Shown: in pieces, positions 29,277 through 41,261 of the stretch | Position numbering within the stretch: position 1 is the first letter of the stretch | Layout of the letters: every line of letters begins with the position of its first letter | DNA from: Paramacrobiotus metropolitanus | Lineage: Eukaryota > Tardigrada > Eutardigrada > Parachela > Macrobiotidae | Direction: 5' to 3' | Length of the DNA: 64,000 bases | Assembly (NCBI RefSeq): GCF_019649055.1 | Contig: NW_026570222.1 | Coordinates: 248,001 to 312,000, forward strand | Position numbers and translations under genes: made by a program | The notes under the pieces: model-generated | What the model was told of the DNA's origin: nothing | What the model saw: the letters and a program-made list of their open reading frames with translations, nothing else | The model's database searches: none

Positions 29277-29886
29277 GGTATGCGCGCAGCTTTTTTGAGC
29301 TGGAAGAGTGAGATTGTCCTATGGCAGAAATTAGCTCGCGATGTTCGTCAACCCAGGCTCCGCACTCACTACCGGTTCAAATGCGTTATGACGAGCAGAA
29401 ACAATTCACATAGATAAAAATGAAATCATTTTAACTAAAGTTAATAATTTTACTGTTGAGAGTTATGACACAACATGATAATTTCGCGATTTGGCATTAA
29501 GTTTAGTTATTTAAGGACAATAGCAATAAAATAGCAACAAAACATTTCTGAATAGCCTTTGGAATTTTGGCTTTTCATGTTACTGTTAACGTGTTACGTC
29601 AACTGTGAATTGCAGAAGATAATCCTGTCCAACACCAATGTTGTAAACCATCTGGCAGCGGAACACCATATGTGCTTTCCCCCTCCAACTTGCACCGCAA
29701 CATCTGACAACTGCAGTCGGCTTTTTTCCCCTAACAGGAGCAATATTCATCGAAGTTGCGAAATCGTTTGGAAATTTGGTGCCAATTTACTTGTAGTTTT
29801 GTAGATCGCTTTTGTTGGAAGCTTTGCATATTTTTTGTTAGTGGAGATCAGTAACGGCCTGAAAGCGTACAGAGAGGAGAACCATC
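29277..29886. promoter_or_regulatory. Probable bidirectional promoter, MRPL23/ATAD3
   Basis: The 610-bp gap lies between divergent start codons of two mitochondrial-protein genes. No TATA box is evident close to either start. An 81-codon frame at 29559-29804 has no domain and probably lies in 5' leader or spacer sequence. The promoter role is inferred from gene arrangement only. Confidence 0.45.
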
Positions 29887-32800
29887 ATGTCCTGGCTACT
29901 CGGGCGTCGCAATACGCCGGCTGACACAGGAGCCTCAATGGATCCTGGCGCTGCGGGGGATAACGTTAATGTGGGTTCTTCTGGTCGTGGTCCCAGCCAG
30001 TCTGGCGATGAACCTGCCAAAGATAAGGGCGCGGTGGATAAGACCTCGTCCAGTTATCGATTTGATTCTGCGGCTTTGGAGAGAGCTGCGCGAGCAGCGC
30101 GCGAGCTGGAATCCTCCAGTGAGTCCATGATGCAATGCAGACCCTGAAGTGCGCGGCTGCTCCGTTACCTTTCTCCTTTGATTCTAGAAAATGCGAAGGA
30201 AGCATTGGAGATAACGAAACTCCATGAGCAGACACAGCAGATGGAACACCAGAAAGCTATTAAGGTTCGCATTAAGTTGATGTGCTTTTTTGTTTTTCAT
30301 TTTCTATCTCTTAAGTTTTAAGTTCCAATGTTCATTTTTTATGTGGAAGTTTTTGCTGTATGGAATGAGGCATTTTAAATTTATTGGCTCTAATTCTAGG
30401 AATACGAGGCCCATACAGAGCAAATTCGCTTGGAACAAATCCGTTCTCAACATGACGAAAAAAGGAAAACATTAGCGGAGGAAACAAAGCAGGCTCAACA
30501 GGTAACAACAGCGCAATGGAAGTTTGGGTTGTTTCGCCGCTGACATAACGAAAGCGTATTTCTTAACTAATAACATCTTGAGGTGTGGAAAATTTTAGTA
30601 CTTATGTGGCGAACTTTGTTTGTGACTACTATTACCAAATATTATGATACTGCACACTTATCACTTTAGAATTCAGTTCAGGTGCGATGCTTGAATCTGC
30701 TAAATTATATTACTGTACTGTTAAGAGTTAGTGAATTATATTCTAAATTTTTAACAGCGGGCTCAGTATCAGGACCAACTAGCGAGGAAAAGGTACGATG
30801 ACCAGCTGGCTCAACAGGTAAGATTTTGTTGCGGTACTTTATAAAAAATCCCCGTCCATACTTATTTTGGTTAATTATAGCAACGCGTTAATGAAGACAA
30901 TCTGAGAAAGCAGGAGGAATCAGTGCGAAAACAGGAAGCGATGAAACGAGGTGTGTTTAATTGAAGATAACTTTTATTATGAGTAACCGAACAGCAGTTG
31001 AAACTGGGAGCATATTAATTGTAGAAACGATTGAACATGAATTAAAAATGCGTGAAACACACGACCTGAAGCGCATAGAAGCAGAAGCGCGCGCCAAAGC
31101 AAAAGCCGACAGGGAAAATCGTGATTTAATTTTGGAGAAAATCCGTGTTGAATCAGCAGAAAAGCGTACCACGACATTAGAATCGATCAAGTATGATTTC
31201 ATCTTAGTGCAAGCCGGTCCTCCTGTTTTGTTTTAAAATGTGTCTGACCCGGACTTCTTCAGGACCGCCGGTACCATATTGGGTGCTGGATTATCGGCAT
31301 TTATTAACGACTGGGATAAAGTGACTGCGGCCGTAAGTTAGTAATATCCACTTTTGGACTGCACTCGTTTTACAAGAGTGTTCCACAGAGTTTTTGCCAT
31401 AGGCCGGAGGACTGACGTTGTTGGCACTTGGTGTTTACTCTGCTAAAATGGGCACCGGTGTGGCAGCTCGATATGTGGAGTCCCGGTTGGGAAAACCGTC
31501 GTTAGTACGAGAAACGTCGCGCCTGAATGTTTTTGATACTATCAAGCATCCCTTCAAGGCAAGACATTGTTTTTACCCTAAAAAAATTCTCTGTTTTCTG
31601 GAGTTTTTTTAAACACATTATTTTAACAGAACTTCCGTCGCTTGTGGAGCAAACCATCCGATGCTTTGGCTGGAGTCGTTTTAAAGGTACATCAGATTTT
31701 CAGTATTGGGGTGTGCCGCTCCGTGCCTGTTCTACACCTTGTTTATGTTGTAGCCCGATTTAGAATCTCGATTACGAGATGTGGCAATAACAACGAGGCA
31801 TACGAAGAAAAATAACGGTTTTTACCGCAATCTCCTTATGTACGGCCCGCCTGGTACCGGGAAGACTTTATTTGCTAAGGTAAGGATGTAATCAGTATGT
31901 CTCACTTGATAGGTACAGTGACTACAGTCGGTTAGGGTTTCATTAGATTTTTTAATTTTGTTTGGCTTCATCGATTACACAGAAACTTGCCTTTCATTCC
32001 GGGATGGATTTTGCCATTATGACCGGCGGCGATGTGGCTCCTATGGGACGTGCGGGAGTGACCGCCATGCACAAAGTATTTGACTGGGCATCCACAAGTA
32101 GAAAAGGGTACATCATTTGTTTCATTGTAATTACGTGGTTGTTTTTTCGTTGTGCTCGACTTTTAGCAAATTTAGTATCGCCGATACTAAATTTGCTGAA
32201 AGTCGAGCAATGTTTGTATTTTTATACCTGTTCGATGGTTACTACTTCTAATTATTTGCGTTGGGTGTCTGTAATTTGTTGCTCGAAATAATTCCTTAAT
32301 TCACTCTTCACAAGGGCGTATACACTGTGCACTTTTGGCTGTATTTAGAAATATGTTTTGGATGCTCTTCTGTTTTTTGATACTTCCTTTTTTTGTACTC
32401 GTATTTGTCTTTTGTACGTTTATAGCTTGTTTTCGTGTTGCAGATTATTACTATTCGTTGACGAAGCGGATGCTTTTCTTCGGAAAAGAAGCTCGGTGAG
32501 CGTCGTATTTTGGTAATTATCATCATTGAGAATCTCGTGCTATTATCTTTTTCAGGAGATTATTAGTGAAGACCTACGCGCTGTGATCAACGCCTTCCTA
32601 TACAGGACTGGTGATCAGTCTAGCAAGTGAGTGTGACGAAGCAGGTGTGACGAAAGGATCACAGATTGGAAAGATTCACCGTGGATTCGTATCTAGGTTT
32701 ATGCTCGTGCTAGCCAGTAATCAGCCTGAGCAGCTCGATTGGGCTATAAATGATCGTTTGGATGAGATGGTTGAATTCGACCTGCCTGGTCGGGAAGAAC

Positions 32801-33366
32801 GTGAACGCATGGTACGACTGTACTTTGATGAGTTTGTACTGAAACCGGCTTCCCAAGGAGGCTTCAAACGGCTGAAAGTGGACCAATTTGACTATGGAAA
32901 AAAGTGTAGTGATATTGCTGCCAAAACAGTGGGTCTGTCTGGAAGAGAAATCGCCAAATTGGCTGTATCGTGGCAGGTAAATTTCTTAAACCCATTTAAT
33001 TATAATTTTGCTGTTGTATTTTTAAAAACACGTTTATGCTGTTGAAAATTGTGTTATATTATATTTGTAATGTTTAATGCAGTATGTTTTTAGATTGTTA
33101 TTTTATAATTTATATTGGCAATGTAATTTATCATGCCATTTTGTGAGGTAAATTTTTGACGGGAAAATTTTTAGGCTAGCGCATATGCGTCGGAAAACGG
33201 AGTCTTAACGGAAAAGATGGTGGATGCTCGTGTGGATGATGTAATTAAGCAACATAAGCAGAAGGTGACATGGCGCGAAGAAGACGAGAGGAAGTACCGT
33301 AGAATTTCCGGTGATACTGAAACATCTGTTCGAGCTGTGCAGGAAAGCACTGCCAGCGAACGGTAA
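29887..33366 (+). CDS. ATAD3: ATAD3 mitochondrial inner-membrane AAA+ ATPase
   Basis: Fifteen exons join in phase to 611 aa: 29887-30118, 30188-30264, 30400-30501, 30758-30817, 30881-30950, 31025-31190, 31263-31332, 31403-31558, 31630-31686, 31754-31879, 31983-32107, 32444-32495, 32556-32626, 32697-32976, 33175-33366. The order is family-typical: Pro/Gly N-terminus; '[19 protein letters not shown]'; a long charged coiled coil (exons 2-6); a hydrophobic segment '[16 protein letters not shown]'/'[14 protein letters not shown]'; Walker A GPPGTGKT; Walker B '[12 protein letters not shown]'; and '[20 protein letters not shown]'. ATAD3 organises inner-membrane contacts and nucleoids. The intron after exon 8 starts with GC rather than GT (AAG|GCAAGA), and the intron after exon 11 carries a long hairpin. 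Confidence 0.95.
32154..32208 (+). repeat. Long hairpin in ATAD3 intron
   Basis: The arm 32154-32180 (GCTCGACTTTTAGCAAATTT...) and the arm 32182-32208 are reverse complements over 27 bp, with one mismatch that would form a G-U pair in RNA and a single-base centre. It lies inside the 336-nt intron between exons 11 and 12. Confidence 0.92.
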
Positions 33367-34181
33367 TCGATTAACGAATTTGTTAATTCGTGCATCCAAT
33401 GTTTGTCGGTGGTTGGATAATATTTGTGTGCAAGTTTATCCTTACAGTATCAATGAAGCGTGCTGAGATGTTATTGTTTTTCGCTTTTACTGAACGTTGG
33501 TTCAAAAGTTTTTGATCTTTTAACGTGACTTGGCTTATTTGCAAACAATACTTCGGTATCGAACCGAATCGTCCATTCGCCATATTGACGATTAGGAAGT
33601 TCATAAGTTAACTCCCAGTTTAAAAATATTTCGTACGCTGCATTGGCGTTTGTTTATTCTCATGACCTTTTCTAATAATTTACGCACTTGACAGGAATGT
33701 TTCAGAAATGAACTTGACAGTATTAACCAATCAGTGGAACAGTAGCTTCTCGAACAGACGAACAGTGCTATTATTAAGAGAGTGTAACAACCACCTTTAA
33801 ATACCGTACATGTGCTAAGATATCGGCAATTCTATTTCTACCGTACAAGCCACATTTGAATGTGGAAAAATGGGATGTTTGTTGGCTTTCATAAGTGAAA
33901 TTCATTGGCCTGGTGAAACGTCCACTTGTTTGAGAAGTCAGATTATCCCGTAGCCCACACTAGACAAGATCGAGCATGATATTAATTTCTCGTTTTCAAA
34001 CCATATCACATAATTTAAAGTTAGATTTTACAAATAATTCGGCTAGCCGTATTAACCACAGTAATTGTTGGCTGTACATAGCATCGTGGTTTAATATCGG
34101 TAGTTTAAGTGGTTTATGGATTATGCGGATTATTCAATGGCCATATTTCTTTAATGAAGAAAACACTAAAAATTCGGTAAT
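33367..34181. other. Intergenic, convergent ATAD3 and VAMP 3' ends
   Basis: AT-rich sequence with no supportable exon or repeat. It must include the 3' UTRs of both flanking genes. Confidence 0.5.
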
Positions 34182-35162
34182 TTAACTTCTGTTTTGAAGT
34201 TCGGTATACAGGTTGTGTGTCGCAAGACTCGCAACACCCGGAAATGTATCTGCCAGACTGCCACAAATACCCGACTTACCCACAATAATCACGATGATTA
34301 CGACAAAAATTCCGATCAAAATGGCCATCATCTAGACGAAGGGAAATGTTACTGGTTGGAATAATGTTATGAGCTTGTGTTCGTGTATGTTGCGGGCACA
34401 AATTACCTTGAGATTTTTCCACCAGTACTTCCGCTTTAATTTTCCAGCGCTTGTTTCAAATTGGGCAGCACCCTGTTGCAGTGCATCTGCATCCAAAGAA
34501 ACGGTGTTATTAGAAAATTTTTATTCGCGCTATGGATGCCTACGTAGTAGTTGATTAACCTTTTGTACTACTTCTAGTGCAACAGACGTACTGCATGTGT
34601 TATCTTCATTTGTAATTAACTACTCCAGTTAAGTTTGCTAGAACTGCACAGTGATATTATTATCGTCTGTTACTTTTTATATGTAAAATCTCATGCTTAA
34701 TTATAAATCTCATGTTACCTGCTCGATCATCGAGCTCAGATAGCTTCTGATCACGTTCCAGGACTTTGTCCACGTTGACCCGCATGATATCCACCACCTG
34801 CCAACCAACATAGCGGATGTGAATGCAGTTTGTTTTAAACTTGCGCTTGGACATTATATAGCGTTGCTTGGTGCCTGTTAGTACAGCGTAATTCAAAAGT
34901 CCGGCGTCGAGACAAAACGTTGATAACGTTCTGAACGCAGCTGATCATAAAAACTGCTACTCATAAGTTTCGCAAGGACAATAAATGCCGGGGCTTACAG
35001 AGCCTCTGTATACTACTGTAATTGTTAGACAGATTTATTGAGGATTGCCCAGTGCTCACCTCGTCGACCTGTGCCTGCGTCTGCTGCAAACGTTTGTTGC
35101 CGGTGTAAGGTTGTCGCGGGGGCGGTCCCGGAGGGCCAGTTGGATTAGGTCCTGGTTGTGAC
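34182..35162 (-). CDS. Synaptobrevin/VAMP R-SNARE (5' exon not found)
   Basis: Four coding exons are clear: 35060-35162 ('[17 protein letters not shown]...QTQAQVDE'), 34719-34797 ('[19 protein letters not shown]' with the zero-layer Arg), 34407-34486 ('[16 protein letters not shown]', [10 protein letters not shown]) and 34182-34331 (the membrane anchor '[17 protein letters not shown]'). This is the neuronal VAMP1/2 type, the vesicle SNARE of regulated exocytosis. The start codon lies in an upstream exon ending in phase 2, which I could not place. After the anchor the frame continues for 33 residues to TAA. However, a perfect GTAAGT donor (from 34279) directly follows the anchor, so a short-tail isoform using another last exon is possible. 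Confidence 0.9.
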
Positions 35163-35590
35163 CTGAGTAATGCACATCACAATCGTGTATTGATACAACT
35201 GACACGCTTCTTTTGTGCTGATAATGGCGCGATTTCAAACATAACATTGCTTTATTATGGTTTTAATTTGTTATGGTAAGATTTTGTGCATAAGAAAGTG
35301 AAATACAATTCTACGGCACTATCATATCGCGACAACATAAAGCATGCCAAAGACAGATGCCAGTGACAGATGCCAGTGACACTGAAAATCAAGGTATTCT
35401 AGTATTAAGTTCGTTTAGTTTATAGCTAGTGTTGAATAAAGGGTTACTTCCGCGTATGCAACGTATGACAGACAACATGGTTGCATAGAGTCGAAGAAAT
35501 AGAAATTTATTGCGAATAAACAAACAGGGGTAAAAGACTGAATAATATTTGAAAATGGATTTGTGATCAGCGCTGCACTTACATTTCTCT

Positions 35591-36256
35591 TCAGATGAAT
35601 TCCTTATTCAGAACAATGGAAGCTTGCAGTACACGTTCTTTGTGCTTGTGTTCCGGGAGCGCTTTGCCTGGGATTATCTCCAAACCTCCTGCTCTACAAA
35701 TCATCCATAAAATGGTACACAAAGTTTGATACAAAACTGACACTTCTCGTCATGCAGAAGATCATTCCAGATGGATGCAGATTTGAGCTTTGCAAAGATG
35801 ACCTTTTGCTTTCTCACATTAACGAAACGTCCAATGACGTGTCTGTTGTACGTTCATATATATGCGGGAAAAATAAAATAAAAAATTAGAAATGACTTAC
35901 CTATTTGAGGCCAGATGTATGGGAGCAGGAAATTCTAAGGACCCAGAAATCGGGAGCTTAGGGAATGTATCGCATTTACAACCTAACGTAATAGCGATCC
36001 ATCATGATGTGGGTGCAGCAGTATAGCAGCAGCACCAGTCACATCCCTTTTGCTGGATCTCCTGCAACCAAGTACGCTGCTGTACAGCAGTGCCCGTGGC
36101 ATGGCTTTGCGCATTATTCAACATCCGCCTGACTTTCCGGTCGATTATTGCACATGGTCGACGAATGACCGTATGCTCAAGCACGGATCGCGTTATCGAC
36201 GTTTTTAAATGCTCTTTAGGAGTGTGACACAATGCGTACATTCCGCAGTTCCACAT
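35591..36256 (-). CDS. Unrecognised small gene, about 154 aa
   Basis: Four putative exons (36076-36256, 35901-35982, 35744-35842, 35591-35693) join in consistent phases (1, 2, 2). Residues 1-60 start 'MWNCGMYALCHTPKEH' and include 'HTVIRRPCAIIDRK'. The middle reads 'PKLPISGSLEFPAPIHLASN', then 'RHVIGRFVNVRKQKVIFAKL'. The end is 'GGLEIIPGKALPEHKHKERV' followed by LQASIVLNKEFI. No family is recognised and no signal peptide or membrane segment is visible. Phase consistency of the last three exons is good; the first exon's donor (C|GTACTT) is weak. It lies between the VAMP gene and its divergent paralogue, and could also contribute 5' sequence to the VAMP transcript. Confidence 0.4.
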
Positions 36257-37143
36257 CTTCCACTGCGAGATTTATGATAGTAAATATATTGTGTACCGAC
36301 TACAGCAGGAAAGTCACAAACTGCATTTTGTCGTGAACGTTTTTTTCAAGGGTTGAAAAATACGACCCACCACAGCGTACTAAATTTTGACGCTTTTAAT
36401 TTAGATTTTGGAAAAACCGTTTTGCCTGCATACTTGTTTTGGAGAAACTATAGCCGAAGTGGTTAGGATAGTTTTCTGTCTACAAACTAAATACGAAAGA
36501 TACGTTTCTAAATAAATATTCCGTGCGTTTGCTAAGTGAAACTAACCATGTAAAAGAGCACATGCAACTGTCATGGATCGCCGGTGATTTTTTTTATAAC
36601 ACTAGGCTGAATCTATGTGACAAAGTTTAATAAAAGTAGGCGAATCACCAAAAAGTTCGCAAATTTTCATGAATAACTCATCACTGCTCCATTTAAACGT
36701 TTACGGATAAACAATGCATTTTTCTAATTCAATGTAACGCACCAGATTGTGAGTTTTACCTAATGTGATCGGGATTGCCTGCTTCGACATCAGCATATTA
36801 ATTGGGAATTAATTTTGTACAATAAAATTGTTAATCAGTAGCTGTATATCGCGCATAGCGACTGCGCGTTTGATACGTGTGAAAGCAATCAGATGTTAGG
36901 ACAATTTTGTATTTTTACAAAACTATGCTTTTGTTTTAAGAAGGAAGATTAGCAACAAAAATGTCTAAACAGCGAATGTGGCATGGTTACTAATTAATGG
37001 AATGCGATCATAAACAGCACTTCATAAGACACATCACAACATTCAAGTATCCGCGGAATCTTCATGTATCCGAACTTTCGAACCGACTTATTGAAGGCAT
37101 AATTTTGTTATATACAGCAAGCCATAAAGAGAAGATTTTCCAT

Positions 37144-38207
37144 TTAAGCGCTGAATTCCACGATATCGTCCACCTTTGCCTTGAGAACATCCGAATCTCT
37201 TCGCGCCTCATCTAGAACACAATAGACCGAGTGTTTACACATACAAATCTATTGTCATCAAGTGGTTAGTATCAATATTTTAACGACAGTAATGCACCTA
37301 AGAGCCGAACGAATAATTAAACGTTGTAGTTTATTGAAGTCCGTATAAACAATAGCAAGTAATTTCCCAACATTTTAAGTAAGGTTGCTACAAAAACAAT
37401 TACATAATTTTTACACATACATTCGTTTCCGGTTGTCAGTGGCATATGGAAGAAATTATATATACCTGTGTGATGTTGAAGTTCGTCGATTTTATGCTGG
37501 CGTTCTCTGACTTTGTGCTCGTTTTCATGGAGCACATGCACAAGCTAAATTACAGACAATTTCTGTTAGTCATTTGATAGTTATTCTTTAGCGCCTTGCT
37601 TCAGTAAAATAAGAAGACCAAGGACATGAAACCATTCGCTAAGGAATGTCGTAATTTGGCAAGCTAATTCATTGTATATTAACTTTAATTAAATGGCTTT
37701 TTTTTTCTTAGCGCACGACTACGAGTACTCAGTTGCGATAAGTGCATCACTAATACAAATTTTTCGGTACTTAAATCATTTTCAACAAGACCTAATAAAA
37801 GAAATTCTTTCACTTTGTTACTAATGACTCCCCACTGCAAGAAAGGCTAAACTACGGCGTATTTCACTGAACATACTAGTATAAATAAATTCTTAGTTAA
37901 CATGTCTGCGCAGCATCCTCAAATTTGTTAGAATTTTCCACATTCGTGTTCTGTTTTCATTTTGCCTGTATTCTATAGGTAGTAAAAGTTCTCGTACCTC
38001 ATTTAATTCCTGCTCTGCTTCATGAATTTTATCCTCCAAAGCCGATCCCCGACGCTGACCTTTGATTTCCTGGGTGCTACCTTCGTGTGCTGTAGAACTT
38101 GAAGCAACATGGCTTTCTTCCTGGGAAAAATGACACTCGATCTTTTCCGGGATGGTTTCCTCCATTTTGGTAAACTGATATTCGGTCTTATCCGGCCTAA
38201 TCTCCAT
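37144..38207 (-). CDS. Divergent R-SNARE-like protein lacking a membrane anchor
   Basis: Three exons (37998-38207, 37466-37544, 37144-37211) give 118 aa. The N-terminal 55 residues are acidic and low-complexity. From 'ALEDKIHEAEQELNE' onward the protein is a continuous coiled coil: 'LVHVLHENEHKVRERQHKID', then ELQHHTDEARRDSDVLKAK, ending 'VDDIVEFSA'. The middle exon is 79 nt and enters in phase 0 and leaves in phase 1. That is exactly as in the VAMP gene 3 kb away, and 'KVRERQHKIDEL' aligns with VAMP '[12 protein letters not shown]', keeping the zero-layer Arg. The juxtamembrane KRKYWW and anchor are missing. I infer a tandem duplicate of VAMP that has become soluble; sequence identity outside the core is low. 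Confidence 0.6.
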
Positions 38208-39088
38208 CAAACGAAAAAACCACGTAAGGTCGATTGCGTTGCTAATGATTGGGGAAAATCGTCTTAAACGACTTAAATTAAAAAATATCGAAAACCTACA
38301 TCGTCATTTCCGTCGATGGACAGGTTAGTTAACAAAGGAAAGTAATCAAGAGTTGCAATTGACGGCCTACCAGGATAAAGCTAAAACTGATCTTGGAGAG
38401 TAAAAACACGCAGACTCGTTATTAATTGCGGTTTGTCGATAAGAGCAACGTTGCACAGACAGACAGCCAAAAAAAGAAGGACAACACTCGTGGTGATCCC
38501 GCAACTAGAGAGGAAGTATATGAACACAGTTCAATAGCAATTACCGTATATTACTACTACCTAATCGATTCCTGTGTGAGGCTTGCAGCGCAAAATAACA
38601 ATTTGACTATAAGCTCAAAGTGCACAAAACTGTTAGCTTGTACTACGTGTACAACTGCAGTAACTCTACTTCGCGATTTAATTAGTACGAGTATAGGTAA
38701 CTGCTGGACTCTTGTAAGGCTTTCGCGGATATGACTCGCTTTTTCCGTTTTTCGTTAGGAGAATCCACGATGTTGCTAACAAATCTCAATCAATGGTTTT
38801 CTTTTACACGAGTAAAATCAGTAAATGCGGCTGTTTTGGGAACGCGCGAAAGAAACTTTCGTACAACAGTCATGATGGTGATGCTTTTCTCACGGGGTAA
38901 ATTTTTAATCGTTAAGTTTGAAATGATGTCTACCTGCTTAAGCTTGTTGTAATGCCAGAGTATTACCAAATAAAATGAAACTAAGTAACAATCCGAGCGT
39001 TCAGCACCATGTAAAATTGCGCAATCAACGTCTATAACTCTATATCATATCGCATTCAACGAAAAAACTAATTATTTAAAATTTTATT

Positions 39089-39248
39089 CAGGCGCGATTC
39101 AAGTATTACGTAACGGCTCAGGGGGTGGGGGGTGGGTCCGGCTAGCGTTATCCGCCCATAAGTAATACATGGATAAAGGTCACAAAAGGGTGGGCGGGTG
39201 GTCGAAAAAGTGAAAAATTTCCGTTACGTAATACTTGAATTGCGCCTG
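39089..39248. mobile_element. Short MITE with 28-bp terminal inverted repeats
   Basis: The left end CAGGCGCGATTCAAGTATTA (continuing CGTAACGG) is the reverse complement of the right end ending AATTGCGCCTG, with one mismatch in 28 bp. The interior is G-rich (GGGGGTGGGGGG near 39122). The total length is 160 bp with no coding capacity. I do not see an unambiguous target-site duplication. Confidence 0.82.
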
Positions 39249-39801
39249 ACAGTGGAATTTTAATGGGTTTACATTTTGGTAATTAATGGCTATATACAAA
39301 AAATCACTGTGCCTCAAATACTCCATCATAACGTACTTGTACAAAGTAGTAAACATTTCACCAAGAACCTGCCACACTGCTTGAAATGTAAAACGGTACA
39401 AGCATCTTCGCCTGCAAAATACATCGCAACAATTAATGCAAAAAAAGGCTTACAAAATGAATAAAACCTAAGAAATCAAGTGCATTACGGAAAGAAATGT
39501 CGGAAATTCACCCCTTCCGCGGTTTTTCAGATTACAATGGGCATCATGCATGTATGTAAGTTATCGTCACCGTATATAGAATACATGTAAACAGCCTACT
39601 GAATACCGGCTCTAAAAACGGCGCTATGGCTAGCATCCCATCACTGATTCCAATTGCATTAATACAAGGACAATTTCTTATTGTTAGTTTACTTACCTTG
39701 CATGACAACACTGTACCTTGCAGTAGTGATAATACAACAACAGTTAGTATTTTTAATGATGTAGATTATGAAATAAATTAATTAAACTGCATGACCACTT
39801 C

Positions 39802-40376
39802 GTTTGCAACCTTTCACCTTTCACACAACCTTTCATTCCGTGCACTACCTTTTGCGCACACAACCTTCTATACCATTCACTCCGTTCACTACCTTTTTAT
39901 TCTTTTGCTATTCGCGTTCTCCAATAGAAGAAACAGATAAAAGGTTTGCGATCTATTTCCCGCGCCATAAGTTTGCAAAGTAGAAAAACATTACATAATA
40001 ATATCGTATATATACCTGAATTCCTGGATTTTATGTTCATGATTGATTGCGGAGGTAACGGAAATGTCATTTATGCCACATTTATTGGAAGCACCAGCAT
40101 TATCTAGCAAAGTATTTATAAAACTTGAACCAAATTAATTTTAAAATTCACGGCTGTGGCGGAGATTTATTAATAAGTAAAATAAATCCGTTTCGCACTT
40201 GCCAGTAAGCACAGAAAACCAATTTAAAGGAAATACCGGGAAGGTTATGAACGGAATGAAAGGTAATGCCATATACCTTGGTAGTGCCAAAAGGTTGTGC
40301 ACGGAGTGAAAAGTTGTGTGCAAAGTTGTGAACCTAGTGAAAGCTTGTGAAAGGTTGTGAACGGAGTGTTCACCAT
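39802..40376. repeat. Foldback-like inverted repeats built from CAACCTTTCAC units
   Basis: The left part (39802-39905) carries repeated ACCTTTCAC, CAACCTTT and 'CATTCCGTGCACTACC' words. The right part (40240-40376) carries their reverse complements ('GGTTGTGCACGGAGTG', 'GAAAGGTTGTGAACGGAGTG'). The match is imperfect, with several short tandem units per arm and about 340 bp between arms. Confidence 0.65.
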
Positions 40377-41261
40377 TAATTAAATTACAAGCTTATTGAT
40401 CACTAAAAAACTCTGAAGTAAACGGTACAAAATACGGCACAGTACTAAGTACTTGAGATTAAATAATATTTATTAACCCCACGTGCTCCCGCTGTACTTG
40501 TACATTTGTTTCTTTCAAATACGATCCATCTGTCGAAATTGTGCATCGCCTACTTGGTACGATACTAGCGCGGGAATTATATGAAAACTTTTCTTAATTG
40601 CTTAACTCGCACTGACGATATTCTTTAGGTACAATATTGTTCCTAAATAATATAATGAGTGCGCGTTAATTATTCTACATTATTCTACTTGCTGCAACAT
40701 TTCGACACATTTTAATGATGTAAGGATTATTTTGTTTAATTAAGAAACATTGCTACTCAGATACTTCAGATATCAACACATAGCCAAAAAGTAGGTGATT
40801 GCTACCGATGTACTTACTGTTGATTCCCCGAATATCTGATCAATATTGGGACATATGGCGCAGTACGATCATGAAGGAATGCCATGGCCAGGCATTATGT
40901 ATGAATTTAAAGATCATTAGCTAAATCATATAAAGGTTACAAAACATTCATTAATATTTCCGCTGACCAAAGTAAGTTCTTTCGCAAAACTGGAAGTTCA
41001 TTGACTAATTCAGAAGCGTGCTTGCTTCATAGCCCGTTTTACTGACGTGCTGAAACATTGAAATATCGGGTTGCCCGGTGTTTTTAATTTCCGCGATGAC
41101 TGGGTCATCGAATATCTTTCTGCGTTTTCCTTGGGGTCAGCTATTCAGCGATAACTTTTCTTTGTCAATTTCTGTCCCTTTCCCTAAAGAGCGCCGGATT
41201 TCCGTTAAATGTGCTCCTCCTCTGCATTGTAATGCCCGATATACCTGCAATATAATTTGTC

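Larger units (their letters stand above)
38208..41261. other. Gene-poor region with MITE and foldback repeat
   Basis: No supportable exon. The region contains a 160-bp MITE (39089-39248), a foldback-like pair of inverted repeats (39802-40376) and AT-rich spacer. The frames of 60-102 codons here lack motifs and splice partners. Confidence 0.5.

Noticed and set aside
32611-32700. ATAD3 exon extended through 32627-32696
   Set aside because: This stretch interrupts the conserved [10 protein letters not shown] continuity and starts with a GTGAGT donor; it is an intron.
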